Source: Roseiarcus sp963787135
GTDB taxonomy: Bacteria > Pseudomonadota > Alphaproteobacteria > Rhizobiales > Beijerinckiaceae
NCBI GenBank assembly: GCA_963787135.1
Contig: CAWBBW010000021.1
Coordinates: 1-64,000 of the forward strand
DNA length: 64,000 nt
Direction of reading: 5' to 3'
This document shows positions 20,652-29,966 of the stretch, in pieces; the stretch's first letter is position 1; each line of letters opens with the position of its first letter. The position numbers and the translations under genes were made by a program. Below the pieces are notes generated by a model. It made no database searches. It saw nothing but the letters and a program-made list of their open reading frames with translations, and had not been told where the DNA came from.

Positions 20652-20696
20652 TAGACGACGACCCCGTCAGGGCGCCGTTCTCTCACAGGATCAGCA

Positions 20697-22208
20697 ATGC
20701 AGGAGATTCAAGCGCAAGGGCGGTTGCCCGGCGAGCCTGTAGCCATTGTCGATATCGGCTCGAATTCCGTGCGTTTGGTGGCGTACGAATCCCACTCGCG
20801 GGCACCAACTCCGACATTCAACGAAAAAGCTCTTTGCGGCTTGGGGCGGGGGGTGGCGACGACCGGCCTGCTTCCTGAAGATGCGGTCGCGAAAGTACTC
20901 GCTGCGCTTCATCGATTTCGCGTTCTCTGCGACACAATGCGCATCAGCGACCTTCGCTGCGTCGCCACTGCGGCGGTTCGCGACGCAGCGAACGGCCCGC
21001 AGTTCCTCAGCCTCGCCGAGCGCGCGATAGGGTGCAAGATCGAGTTGCTCAGCGGACAGCAAGAAGCCCGGTTGTCGGCGCTTGGAGTGGTCAGTTCAAT
21101 TCATAGGGCGGATGGCGTTGTAGGCGATTTGGGGGGCGGCTCGCTCGAGTTGACCGAAGTGAAGGGCGGTCAAGCCGGCTATGGCCTCACCCTGCCGCTG
21201 GGTGGTCTGTCGTTGATGGATCTCTCGGAGCGGTCGCCCAAGAAAGCGGCCAGAATCGTCCGAGAAACGCTCTCAAAGGTCAAACTGCTCATTGGGCTTG
21301 ACGGGCGCACATTCTACGCGGTCGGCGGAACGTGGCGAGCCCTCGCCCGCCTGCATATGCGTCAGAGGCAGTATCCGATGAGCGTCATGCATAATTACGT
21401 AATTCCCTCCCGCGACGCGCTCGAATTTGCCCGGCTGGTCGAAAGAATCGACGCCGACGCGTTGCTGTCAATCGAGTCGGTCTCATCGGCGCGTCGTCCG
21501 CTGCTTGCATACGGAGCTGCGGTGCTGGAGGAAATCATCCGAAAGGCGAATCCGAAGGAAATCGTCATCTCCGCGCTCGGCGTTCGCGAGGGTCTGCTCT
21601 TTTCGGAACTTCCCCCAGCGACGCAGATTGAGGACCCTCTGATCGTTTCGGCGCGCGAATTCAATCGACTGCGCTCGCGCGCGCCAGAACATGCGGAGGA
21701 GCTTTTCGATTGGACGAGCCGGTTGATGGCGTCCACGCATCTTGAGGAAGAGGTGGAGGACAGGCGTCTCCGCCACGCCGCCTGCCTCCTTTCCGACATC
21801 TCATGGCGCGCCCATCCCGACTATCGTGGGGCACAAGCGTACGACCTTGTGTCTAATGCCGCTTTCATTGGCGTAGATCATCCTTCTCGCGCCTTCTTGG
21901 CGCTTGCGGCTGCGTATCGTCATCTGTCGAACGAGGACTTTGTTACTCCTCAGTCAAGATCGCTGGTGACTGCACGTCAACTGGATCGCGCGCGCATTCT
22001 CGGCGCGGCCATGCGGGTGGCTTATAACATTTCGGCCGCCATGCCAGGCGTCCTGCCGCGCGCGCCTATGATTTGCGATAAAGGCCGCGTCGTGTTGACC
22101 CTTCCGGCGGACCTCGCGGCGCTTAGCAGCGAGCGACTGCAATCGCGGATTCGGCAGTTTGCCCGACTCATCGGAGGCGACCCAGAGATTCGGGCCCTCG
22201 TCGTATAA
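20697..22208 (+). CDS. ppx: Exopolyphosphatase / Ppx-GppA phosphatase
   Basis: 503 residues from the ATG at 20697. It hydrolyses terminal phosphate from polyphosphate or pppGpp. ASKHA-fold motifs: VAIVDIGSNSVRLVAYE (phosphate 1), CVATAAVRDAANG, GVVGDLGGGSLELTEV (phosphate 2) and AVGGTWRALARL. The C-terminal half (about 310-503) is the helical HD-like domain of longer Ppx proteins. It lies downstream of ppk in the same orientation. The ppx versus gppA substrate preference cannot be decided from sequence. Confidence 0.92.
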   Translation: MQEIQAQGRLPGEPVAIVDIGSNSVRLVAYESHSRAPTPTFNEKALCGLGRGVATTGLLPEDAVAKVLAALHRFRVLCDTMRISDLRCVATAAVRDAANGPQFLSLAERAIGCKIELLSGQQEARLSALGVVSSIHRADGVVGDLGGGSLELTEVKGGQAGYGLTLPLGGLSLMDLSERSPKKAARIVRETLSKVKLLIGLDGRTFYAVGGTWRALARLHMRQRQYPMSVMHNYVIPSRDALEFARLVERIDADALLSIESVSSARRPLLAYGAAVLEEIIRKANPKEIVISALGVREGLLFSELPPATQIEDPLIVSAREFNRLRSRAPEHAEELFDWTSRLMASTHLEEEVEDRRLRHAACLLSDISWRAHPDYRGAQAYDLVSNAAFIGVDHPSRAFLALAAAYRHLSNEDFVTPQSRSLVTARQLDRARILGAAMRVAYNISAAMPGVLPRAPMICDKGRVVLTLPADLAALSSERLQSRIRQFARLIGGDPEIRALVV

Positions 22209-22391
22209 CAAATAAATGATGTGAAATATGGGCACGCCAAGGCCTTGTTGGTGCAAGATGAGACAGCTCATTTGCAAAAGCCGCGCGAAGGCCCCATATT
22301 TACAGAACTCTGGCTCGACGCCATGCGAGCGAGAGGTTTCGCGACCCCCACCCGCGGTCCTTGAAACCGCCAAGGCGAGGAGACGTCATTT

Positions 22392-23861
22392 ATGGCGGCT
22401 GTCCAGGAGACGGTCGATCGCGTTCGTTCGGTCGACGTTGAAGCATATAAATATGGCTTCGTTAGTCCGATCGAGTCGGACGTCGCCCCCAAGGGGTTGA
22501 ACGCGGACATTGTCAGATTCATTTCCGCGAAGAAGGAAGAGCCGGAATGGCTTCTCCTTTGGCGGCTTGACGCATTTCGACGCTGGTTGACCATGGACGA
22601 GCCGAAGTGGGCTCGGGTGGAATATCCGCCGATCGACTTCCAGGAGATCCATTATTTTTCCGCGCCGAAGACAACTCCCGGGCCGAGATCGCTCGATGAC
22701 GTTGATCCAGAGCTCCTGCGCACCTACGCGAAGCTCGGCATTCCTCTCGTCGAACAAGAGATACTCGCGGGAGTCGAGAGGCCGAGAGTGGCGGTCGACG
22801 CCGTATTTGATTCGGTTTCGGTTGCGACGACATTCAAGGCGGAACTCGCTAAGGTCGGCGTGATCTTTTGCTCATTCTCCGAGGCGGTCCAAAATCATCC
22901 CGACCTTGTTCGACGGTATCTCGGCACGGTCGTTCCCGCTACGGATAATTTCTACGCAACTCTAAACTCAGCGGTCTTCTCCGACGGCTCGTTTGTCTAC
23001 GTGCCGCCAGGCGTCCGCTGCCCGATGGAGCTGTCGACCTATTTCCGGATAAACGAGAAAAATACCGGGCAGTTCGAGCGCACCCTCATCGTTGCCGACA
23101 AAGGCTCGTATGTGAGCTATCTTGAGGGATGCACCGCGCCGAAGCGGGATGAGAACCAGCTCCACGCCGCCGTGGTCGAACTCGTGGCGCTAGAGGATGC
23201 CGAGATCAAATATTCGACCGTGCAGAACTGGTATCCGGGCGATTCCGAAGGAAGAGGCGGCATTTATAATTTCGTGACCAAACGCGGGGACTGTCGCGGC
23301 GCCCGGTCGAAAATCTCATGGACACAGGTCGAAACCGGCTCGGCCATTACCTGGAAGTATCCGTCCTGTATTTTGCGGGGCGAGGCCTCTCAAGGCGAGT
23401 TTTATTCGATCGCGATCTCCAACGGCCGTCAACAGGTCGACAGTGGCACCAAGATGATTCACCTCGGCCGCGACACGAGGAGCCGCATCATCTCAAAGGG
23501 CATCGCCGCTGGAAAGTCGCAGAATACTTATAGAGGACAGGTATCGGTGCACCGGCTCGCGACCGGGGCACGCAATTTTACGAATTGTGATTCGCTGCTG
23601 ATTGGCCATCAATGCGGCGCACACACGGTCCCGTATATTGAGGTGAAGAACGCTTCAGCCGTCGTTGAACACGAAGCGACGACTTCAAAGGTTTCGGAGG
23701 AACAGCTCTTCTATTGCCTACAACGCGGACTATCGGCCGAGGAGGCCACGGCGTTGATTGTCAACGGATTCGTCCGCGACGTACTGCAACAGTTGCCGAT
23801 GGAATTTGCGGTCGAGGCGCAAAAGCTGATCGCCATCAGTCTCGAAGGAAGCGTCGGATGA
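22392..23861 (+). CDS. sufB: Fe-S cluster scaffold protein SufB
   Basis: 489 residues from ATG 22392 with GGAGA upstream. SufB is the scaffold of the SufBC2D complex that builds Fe-S clusters in the cytoplasm. Typical blocks: KYGFVSPIESDVAPKGL, FSDGSFVYVPPGVRCPMELS, YFRINEKNTGQFERTL, YLEGCTAP, TVQNWYPGD and FTNCDSLLIG. It opens a compact operon; no iscR-like regulator gene is upstream in the 183-base gap after ppx. Confidence 0.97.
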   Translation: MAAVQETVDRVRSVDVEAYKYGFVSPIESDVAPKGLNADIVRFISAKKEEPEWLLLWRLDAFRRWLTMDEPKWARVEYPPIDFQEIHYFSAPKTTPGPRSLDDVDPELLRTYAKLGIPLVEQEILAGVERPRVAVDAVFDSVSVATTFKAELAKVGVIFCSFSEAVQNHPDLVRRYLGTVVPATDNFYATLNSAVFSDGSFVYVPPGVRCPMELSTYFRINEKNTGQFERTLIVADKGSYVSYLEGCTAPKRDENQLHAAVVELVALEDAEIKYSTVQNWYPGDSEGRGGIYNFVTKRGDCRGARSKISWTQVETGSAITWKYPSCILRGEASQGEFYSIAISNGRQQVDSGTKMIHLGRDTRSRIISKGIAAGKSQNTYRGQVSVHRLATGARNFTNCDSLLIGHQCGAHTVPYIEVKNASAVVEHEATTSKVSEEQLFYCLQRGLSAEEATALIVNGFVRDVLQQLPMEFAVEAQKLIAISLEGSVG

Positions 23862-24628
23862 CGAAGGCTGGGGGACCGATGCTCGAAATCAAGAGACTAA
23901 GCGTTTCAATCCACGGCGCTCCGATCCTTGAGGAACTCAGCCTGACGGTTAGGGCGGGCGAAGTTGCAGCGATCATGGGGCCGAACGGTTCGGGCAAATC
24001 GACGCTTTCGTACGTCATTGCCGGAAAACCGGACTATGAGATTGTTTCCGGGGAAATCTGGCTCGACGGAGAGAACCTGTTGGAACTGGAGCCCAGCGAA
24101 CGCGCCCGAAACGGCGTCTTTCTTGCTTTCCAGTACCCAGTTGAGATTCCTGGCGTAGCGACCATGACGTTTTTGAAGGCCGCCCTGAACGCGCAGCGGC
24201 GATCGCGGGGCGAAGGAGACCTGACAACACCAGACTTCATGCGTCGGGTGCGCGAAGCGTCGCAAGCCCTAAGGATTGACCAGGAAATGTTACGCCGACC
24301 GCTCAACGTCGGGTTCTCGGGCGGGGAGAAGAAGCGGCTGGAAATATTGCAGATGGAGCTGCTTGAGCCACGTCTGTGTGTGCTCGACGAGACGGACTCA
24401 GGCCTTGATATCGATGCACTGAAAGTGGTTTCTGATGGAGTGAACGCGTTGCGCAACCCTGACCGGGCCCTTCTCGTGATTACCCACTACCAGAGGCTAC
24501 TCGAGCATATCAGGCCCGACGTGGTGCACGTTATGGCTAAGGGTCGGATCGTGGCGAGCGGCGGACCTGAACTCGCTCTCGAACTGGAACGCAATGGTTA
24601 TCGCGACTACGCGAACGCGGCCGCCTGA
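23858..24628 (+). CDS. sufC: SufC ATPase of the Fe-S assembly complex
   Basis: 256 residues from ATG 23858, overlapping the sufB stop by four bases (ATGA). A second good start with a GGGGGA ribosome-binding site is ATG 23879, closer to the usual family start MLEIKRL. ABC-type ATPase: Walker A GPNGSGKST, the Suf-specific YPVEIPGV, signature FSGGEKKR and Walker B LCVLDETDSGLDID. It powers the conformational change in SufB-SufD. Confidence 0.96.
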   Translation: MTKAGGPMLEIKRLSVSIHGAPILEELSLTVRAGEVAAIMGPNGSGKSTLSYVIAGKPDYEIVSGEIWLDGENLLELEPSERARNGVFLAFQYPVEIPGVATMTFLKAALNAQRRSRGEGDLTTPDFMRRVREASQALRIDQEMLRRPLNVGFSGGEKKRLEILQMELLEPRLCVLDETDSGLDIDALKVVSDGVNALRNPDRALLVITHYQRLLEHIRPDVVHVMAKGRIVASGGPELALELERNGYRDYANAAA

Positions 24629-24635
24629 GGCTATC

Positions 24636-25937
24636 ATGAGAGCTGATGTCGTCCAAAGATCGACCGCCGAAACGACATTGATGCGACAGTTCGAGCAGGA
24701 GAAGATGACGTCTTCTCCTCGTCGCGTAGACGCGTTTAGTAGCTTTGTTGAGCGTGGTCTGCCGACGCGACGCGTCGAATCCTGGCACTATACAGATCTG
24801 CGATCAGCAATGCGCGACGCTGCCCCGTTGGCGCCTGCTCCCAACTCCAGTGCAATCGAGCGCGCCGGACAGATTCTCGCTGGACGCAAACGCGTAGCCG
24901 CAGTGCGTATCGTGCTGCTCAATGGGCGGTTGGTTTCCGAGCTTTGCGACCAATTGCCGCCGGGGGCGTCGATGTCTCGGGAGGAGCTATCGCTTTCGGA
25001 TGTAGACGATCCAATGATGGCGCTTAATGAGGCGATGAGCGTCGAGGCTCACGCCCTCACGGTCGCGGACGGAGCAATTATCGAAAGCCCGATCGAGTTT
25101 GTTCATATTGCATCCGCCAGCGGCGCTCGCTCGCTCTACACTCGAGTCGCCATCTTGCTTGGAGTTCGCGCAAGAGCTTCATTCTTCGAATCATACGTGG
25201 GCGCGGGCCCCGGTGTGCAACGCAATTCCTCAACGATCCTCACACTTGCGGAACGCGCCTCGGCGAAGCATGTCGCAATCGTTGAGGATGATCCGGAACT
25301 GCACGTAGAGAGCCAGGTCGGTCAGCTTGCCGTTGGGGCCGAACTCAACGCCTTTGCGCTTGTTGCGGGCGGGGGTCTTACTAGGCGCCAATTGTTTTAT
25401 AGACTGGTCGGTCGAGACGCGAAGGCCATTCTTGGCGGACTGACACTGCTAGACCGAGCCCGTCGTGCAGACACCACGCTGCAGGTCGTGCATGCGGCGG
25501 AGGCCGGAACGAGCCGGGAGTTCTATCGTGCGATCGTCGATGATGAAGCGGTCGGAATCTTCCAAGGCAAGGTGATTGTCGAGCGTGCGGCGCAAAAAAC
25601 GGATGGCGCCATGAAATCGCAAGCCGTTCTTCTGTCGCAGCACGCGCAGATGAACGCGAAGCCGGAACTGGAGATTTTCGCCGACGATGTGGTGTGCGGC
25701 CACGGGGCAACCGTCGGGTCTCTGGATCCGGAGCAGCTTTTTTACATGATGGCGCGAGGTATCGAGCGAAGCGAAGCCGAATCGATGCTGCTGGAGGCGT
25801 TTGGAGAAGAAGCGATCGGCCGTGTTGAAGACGACGTTTTGGCCGAGGCGTTGCGGCTGCCGTTTCGCGCTTGGCTCGCGCGGGAGCGAGCAGCTCGAAT
25901 TGACGGCAAAGGCGCGGTGATGGAGCCTGCTTCGTGA
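24636..25937 (+). CDS. sufD: Fe-S cluster assembly protein SufD
   Basis: 433 residues from ATG 24636, seven bases after sufC. It is the SufB paralogue in SufBC2D. Conserved features include RRVESWHYTDLR near the N-terminus, IVDDEAVGIFQGKVIVERAA, KTDGAMKSQAVLLS and the C-terminal ELEIFADDVVCGHGATVGSL with the functional histidine. Its stop overlaps the sufS start (GTGA). Confidence 0.95.
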   Translation: MRADVVQRSTAETTLMRQFEQEKMTSSPRRVDAFSSFVERGLPTRRVESWHYTDLRSAMRDAAPLAPAPNSSAIERAGQILAGRKRVAAVRIVLLNGRLVSELCDQLPPGASMSREELSLSDVDDPMMALNEAMSVEAHALTVADGAIIESPIEFVHIASASGARSLYTRVAILLGVRARASFFESYVGAGPGVQRNSSTILTLAERASAKHVAIVEDDPELHVESQVGQLAVGAELNAFALVAGGGLTRRQLFYRLVGRDAKAILGGLTLLDRARRADTTLQVVHAAEAGTSREFYRAIVDDEAVGIFQGKVIVERAAQKTDGAMKSQAVLLSQHAQMNAKPELEIFADDVVCGHGATVGSLDPEQLFYMMARGIERSEAESMLLEAFGEEAIGRVEDDVLAEALRLPFRAWLARERAARIDGKGAVMEPAS

Positions 25938-27181
25938 ACGATGTCGTTCGAGCGAGCCGGGACGCATACGATGTTGAGAGAGTCCGCCGGGATTTTCCAA
26001 TCCTCGGCGAACGACCCTATGGCAAGTCGCTCGTTTATCTCGACAACGCGGCGTCCGCGCAGAAACCGAAAGTCGTCATTGACCGACTAGTGCACGCATA
26101 TGAGCATGAATACGCGAATGTTCATCGCGGACTACACTTTTTGGCAAATGCGGCGACGGAAGCCTACGAAGCCGCGCGTGAGACAGTACGGCGGTTCTTG
26201 AATGCCGGCTCGGCCGAAGAGATCATCTTTACGCGATCGGCAACGGAGGCGGTCAACCTTGTCGCGGCGAGCTTTGGTCTGCGCCACATTGGTGCGGGCG
26301 ACGAAATTGCGCTCAGCATAATGGAGCATCACTCCAACATTGTGCCCTGGCATTTCCATCGCGAACGCAAGGGGGCCGTATTGCGGTGGGTCGACGTTGG
26401 CGATGATGGTTCCTTCTCGGTCGACGCGTTTGAGAGGGCCCTGAATGAGCGAACCAGGATCGTCGCTATCACGCAGATGTCGAATGTCCTGGGAACGGCG
26501 CCGCCGATCAAGGAGGTGATCAGGCTCGCCCATCAGCGCGGCGTCCCCGTCCTGGTGGACGGCTCTCAAGGCGCCGTTCATCTCGACGTCGACGTCCGAG
26601 ATCTGGGGGCAGACTTCTACGTATTCACAGGCCATAAACTCTATGGTCCCACAGGCATCGGCGTTCTTTATGGGAGAGGCGAGATGCTTGAGTCTTTGCC
26701 GCCATTCATGGGCGGAGGGGAGATGATCGAGGAGGTCGACCGGGAGAATGTGACGTACAATCGTCCGCCCCATCGGTTCGAAGCCGGCACGCCGCCGATC
26801 GTCCAGGCGATTGGCCTCGCCACGGCGCTGGATTATGTAGAGGGGGTTGGCAGGTCGCGAATCCGCTCGCACGAGGAGGCTCTCAGCGGCTACGCGCACG
26901 ACCGTCTGTCCTCGATCAATTCGCTGCAGATTATCGGAACGGCGCCTGGGAAGGGGCCGATTGTGTCTTTCACAATGCGGGGAGCGCATGCACATGACGT
27001 TGCGACGCTGATCGACAGGTCAGGGGTTGCGGTCCGAGCAGGAACGCATTGCGCGATGCCTCTCCTGCAGCGTTTTGGTGTTACATCGACCTGTCGGGCC
27101 TCATTCGCACTCTACAACACGTTCGCTGAAATCGATGCGCTTGCGGACGCCTTAGAGCGTGCGCAGAGGCTATTTGCCTGA
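25934..27181 (+). CDS. sufS: Cysteine desulfurase SufS
   Basis: 415 residues from GTG 25934, overlapping the sufD stop. PLP enzyme that takes sulfur from cysteine for cluster assembly. Motifs: VYLDNAASAQKPK, MEHHSNIVPWHF, VDGSQGAVHLDVD, the PLP lysine in FTGHKLYGPTGIG (about residue 234) and the persulfide cysteine in RAGTHCAMPLLQRFG (about residue 373). The RxGxHCAxP loop marks it as group II (SufS type). A sulfur acceptor SufE or SufU is not encoded nearby. Confidence 0.96.
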   Translation: MNDVVRASRDAYDVERVRRDFPILGERPYGKSLVYLDNAASAQKPKVVIDRLVHAYEHEYANVHRGLHFLANAATEAYEAARETVRRFLNAGSAEEIIFTRSATEAVNLVAASFGLRHIGAGDEIALSIMEHHSNIVPWHFHRERKGAVLRWVDVGDDGSFSVDAFERALNERTRIVAITQMSNVLGTAPPIKEVIRLAHQRGVPVLVDGSQGAVHLDVDVRDLGADFYVFTGHKLYGPTGIGVLYGRGEMLESLPPFMGGGEMIEEVDRENVTYNRPPHRFEAGTPPIVQAIGLATALDYVEGVGRSRIRSHEEALSGYAHDRLSSINSLQIIGTAPGKGPIVSFTMRGAHAHDVATLIDRSGVAVRAGTHCAMPLLQRFGVTSTCRASFALYNTFAEIDALADALERAQRLFA

Positions 27182-27193
27182 AGAGGTTGCGAC

Positions 27194-27577
27194 ATGAACG
27201 ACGTGCAAGGCGATGCCCCTACGTCGCATCAAAGCGAGATCACAGCGCCCTCGGCAATGCAGGCGGACGAGCTTCGCGTCCTAACAGCTTCGATTATCGC
27301 GGCGCTCAAGACGGTCTATGATCCAGAGATCCCCGCCGATATTTACGAACTCGGCCTTATTTACAATGTAGATATCGACGATGGCCGATTCGTTAAAATC
27401 GAAATGACGTTGACAGCTCCAGCGTGCCCGGTCGCCGGCGAGATGCCCTCCTGGGTGGAGAACGCTGTCGCCGCGGTTCCCGGGGTGGCGGGTGCGAGCG
27501 TAAATATGGTTTTTGATCCCCCGTGGGATCAAAGCCGTATGTCCGATGAGGCGCGCGTCGCGCTTGACATGTGGTGA
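27194..27577 (+). CDS. sufT: SufT-like MIP18/DUF59 Fe-S maturation factor
   Basis: 127 residues from ATG 27194, 12 bases after sufS. The DUF59 core is VYDPEIPADIYELGLIYNVD and ACPVAGEMPSWVENAV, the latter with the conserved cysteine. The first 30 residues are variable. In Suf operons this protein supports maturation or repair of Fe-S enzymes. The A-type carrier SufA that usually follows is absent; the next gene is an ABC permease. Confidence 0.9.
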   Translation: MNDVQGDAPTSHQSEITAPSAMQADELRVLTASIIAALKTVYDPEIPADIYELGLIYNVDIDDGRFVKIEMTLTAPACPVAGEMPSWVENAVAAVPGVAGASVNMVFDPPWDQSRMSDEARVALDMW

Positions 27578-27663
27578 GTTGGAAAAGGAGCAATGCGGGG
27601 GAAGGGGAAAGATCCCCAGATTCGGCCGGTCCGCTTCTCCCGGTGCGGTAGAGGATTCGAGGG

Positions 27664-28833
27664 ATGGCGTCTGCAAAAAGCAAACGCTTTAACGACCCTC
27701 GGTTGCGAGGGATTCTCTATCAGACGCTTCTCGTTATCGCTGTTTCTGGCTTAATTGGCAGCGGAGCCTATAACGCCTATTTCAATATGCGAGCCCGCGG
27801 AATTCCATTGGGCTTTGGCTTCTGGAATCAGGTCGCCGGTTTTGACATCAATCTTCACCTGATCGACTATTCCCCGCTTTCAACCTATGGCCGCGCGTTC
27901 TGGGTTGGGCTTCTCAATACCCTTCTCGTTGCCTCGATCTGCATTCCACTGGCCACACTATTTGGATTCGCGATCGGAGTGGCTCGTCTAGCGCCGAACT
28001 GGCTGTTGTCCCGCTCAGCGCTTGTCTATACGAACGTGATTCGGAATACTCCGCTGCTGCTGCAGTTGTTGTTTTGCTATAACGCTGTACTGAAATCGCT
28101 GCCTGGGCCACGCCAATCGATGAGCTTGGCCGGCGCGATATTTCTCAACAACAGGGGTCTGTTCTTGCCGGCGGCAGTCGTGCGCTCGGCGGCGACATGG
28201 TTTGTTGTTGCAGTCGCCCTGTCGCTTGCCGCCGCGATGATAGTTCGTAGCTGGGCGGCGCGACGCCGGGATCGGACTGGTGCGCAGGCGCCGGTCGCTG
28301 CTATCAGTGTAGCGCTTATCCTCGGAGGACCATCGATCGCGCTGCTCGGAGCAGGAGCGCCCTTAACGTTCACAGTCGCTAAGCTATCAGGATTCAATCT
28401 GAAAGGGGGGATACAGGTTATTCCGGAGATGGCGGCTCTTATTCTCAGCCTTGTGGTGTTCACTGCCGCATTCATAGCGGAGATAGTTCGAGCGGGAGTG
28501 CAGGCCGTGCCGCACGGCCAAAGCGAAGCGGCCCTTGCGCTTGGGCTCCATCGCAGCCTGATGATGAAGCTAGTTGTAATACCACAGGCATTGCGACTTA
28601 TTGTTCCGCCGCTGACCTCTCAATATCTCAACGTCGTCAAGAACTCGTCTCTCGCAGTATTCGTCGGCTACCCCGACCTCGTGCAGATTTTTGCTGGAAC
28701 CGTTCTCAACCAAACCCAAGCGGCGGTGCAAGTGATGTCGATCACGATGGCGGTCTATCTGTTCATTTCTCTGATGGTGGCCGCTGCGCTCAATGCGTTC
28801 AACGCGAGCTACGCTTGGAAGGAGAAGAGTTGA
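27664..28833 (+). CDS. aapQ: Polar amino acid ABC transporter permease, AapQ type
   Basis: 389 residues. Membrane permease of the HisMQ family; the long form with a large insertion between helices matches AapQ/BztB. Several membrane segments are visible, starting with LLVIAVSGLIGSGAYNAYF. The EAA loop that contacts the ATPase is EAALALGLHRSLMMKLVVIP. IRNTPLLLQLLF is the usual conserved region. It begins 86 bases after sufT and overlaps the next gene by four bases. Confidence 0.92.
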   Translation: MASAKSKRFNDPRLRGILYQTLLVIAVSGLIGSGAYNAYFNMRARGIPLGFGFWNQVAGFDINLHLIDYSPLSTYGRAFWVGLLNTLLVASICIPLATLFGFAIGVARLAPNWLLSRSALVYTNVIRNTPLLLQLLFCYNAVLKSLPGPRQSMSLAGAIFLNNRGLFLPAAVVRSAATWFVVAVALSLAAAMIVRSWAARRRDRTGAQAPVAAISVALILGGPSIALLGAGAPLTFTVAKLSGFNLKGGIQVIPEMAALILSLVVFTAAFIAEIVRAGVQAVPHGQSEAALALGLHRSLMMKLVVIPQALRLIVPPLTSQYLNVVKNSSLAVFVGYPDLVQIFAGTVLNQTQAAVQVMSITMAVYLFISLMVAAALNAFNASYAWKEKS

Positions 28834-29966
28834 GCGTGGCTCAAACTCTAACCTATGTTCGATTCGCGCCCGAGCCGGAGGAACCGCCCCCTGTTTTGCT
28901 TAGAGGCCCGGTGGCTTGGGCAAGAGACAACCTTTTCTCATCCATCGCTTCGGGGCTGACGACCTTGACGTTCGTTGCCCTCGCCATTCGGTTGCTGCCG
29001 CCCATGATTGCATGGGCGACGACGCTGGCGGTTTGGAACGCGCCCGACGGCGCCCTATGTCGACAACACCAAGACGGCGCCTGTTGGGCGTTCATTGCGG
29101 CAAAACTCGACTACCTGCGGTTTGGTTCGTATCCGGCTTCGGAACGATGGCGCGTGGATCTTGTTGAAGCGCTCGGGGCGAGCCTGACTGTTTGGCTGCT
29201 CTGGCCCAAAGCGCCCTGCCGCGGCTGGGCCGCGGCGCTGTTCTTCGCGGTTTATCCAGTTCTGACGCTTGCTCTGCTGCGTGGCTCGGAAGCTCTCCGC
29301 CTGCCGATCGTTGATGTGCTGCTTTGGGGAGGAATGCTCGTATCCTTCTTGACTGCGATCGTTGGCATCGTCTTTTCGCTGCCCTTAGGAGTCGTGCTCG
29401 CGCTCGGTCGGCGTTCCCAAATGCCGGTTGTCCGACTAGCCAGCATCATGTTCATCGAATTCGTGCGCGGGGTTCCCTTCATCGCGATCTTATTCATGGC
29501 CAATACCATGCTGCCGCTATTTGTACCCGAAGCTTGGGCGCCAGACCGCCTTCTGCGTCCTCTCATCGGCATCGCTCTATTTTCCGCGGCCTATATGGCG
29601 GAGGAAGTTCGCGGGGGCCTGCAATCGCTGGGTAGAAGTCAGTACGAGGGGGCGATGGCGCTGGGACTGGACTATCCGCGGATGATGGCGCTTGTCGTTC
29701 TGCCGCAAGCGCTCACTATGGTTATACCGGGAATTGTCAACAACTTCATTGGACTGTTCATGGACACGACGCTCATATCGGTTGTCGGCCTCACGGACTT
29801 CCTTGAGGCAATGAACAACGCGTTCAAAGATCCCGCGTGGAGCGGACCGACAATTGTGACCACTGGTTATGCTTTTGCTGGAATGTTCTATTTTGCTTTT
29901 TGCTATGGCATGGCGCGGTATTCGCGTTTCTTGGAACGTATGCTGGCCGAGGGTCGTAGAAGGTGA
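28830..29966 (+). CDS. aapM: Polar amino acid ABC transporter permease, AapM type
   Basis: 378 residues from TTG 28830 (TTGA overlap with aapQ, AAGGAGA upstream); GTG 28836 is an alternative. HisMQ-family permease with FVRGVPFIAILFMANTMLP and the EAA loop GAMALGLDYPRMMALVVLPQ. It probably forms a heterodimer with AapQ in the inner membrane. The stop overlaps the start of the ATPase gene by four bases. Confidence 0.92.
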   Translation: MSVAQTLTYVRFAPEPEEPPPVLLRGPVAWARDNLFSSIASGLTTLTFVALAIRLLPPMIAWATTLAVWNAPDGALCRQHQDGACWAFIAAKLDYLRFGSYPASERWRVDLVEALGASLTVWLLWPKAPCRGWAAALFFAVYPVLTLALLRGSEALRLPIVDVLLWGGMLVSFLTAIVGIVFSLPLGVVLALGRRSQMPVVRLASIMFIEFVRGVPFIAILFMANTMLPLFVPEAWAPDRLLRPLIGIALFSAAYMAEEVRGGLQSLGRSQYEGAMALGLDYPRMMALVVLPQALTMVIPGIVNNFIGLFMDTTLISVVGLTDFLEAMNNAFKDPAWSGPTIVTTGYAFAGMFYFAFCYGMARYSRFLERMLAEGRRR

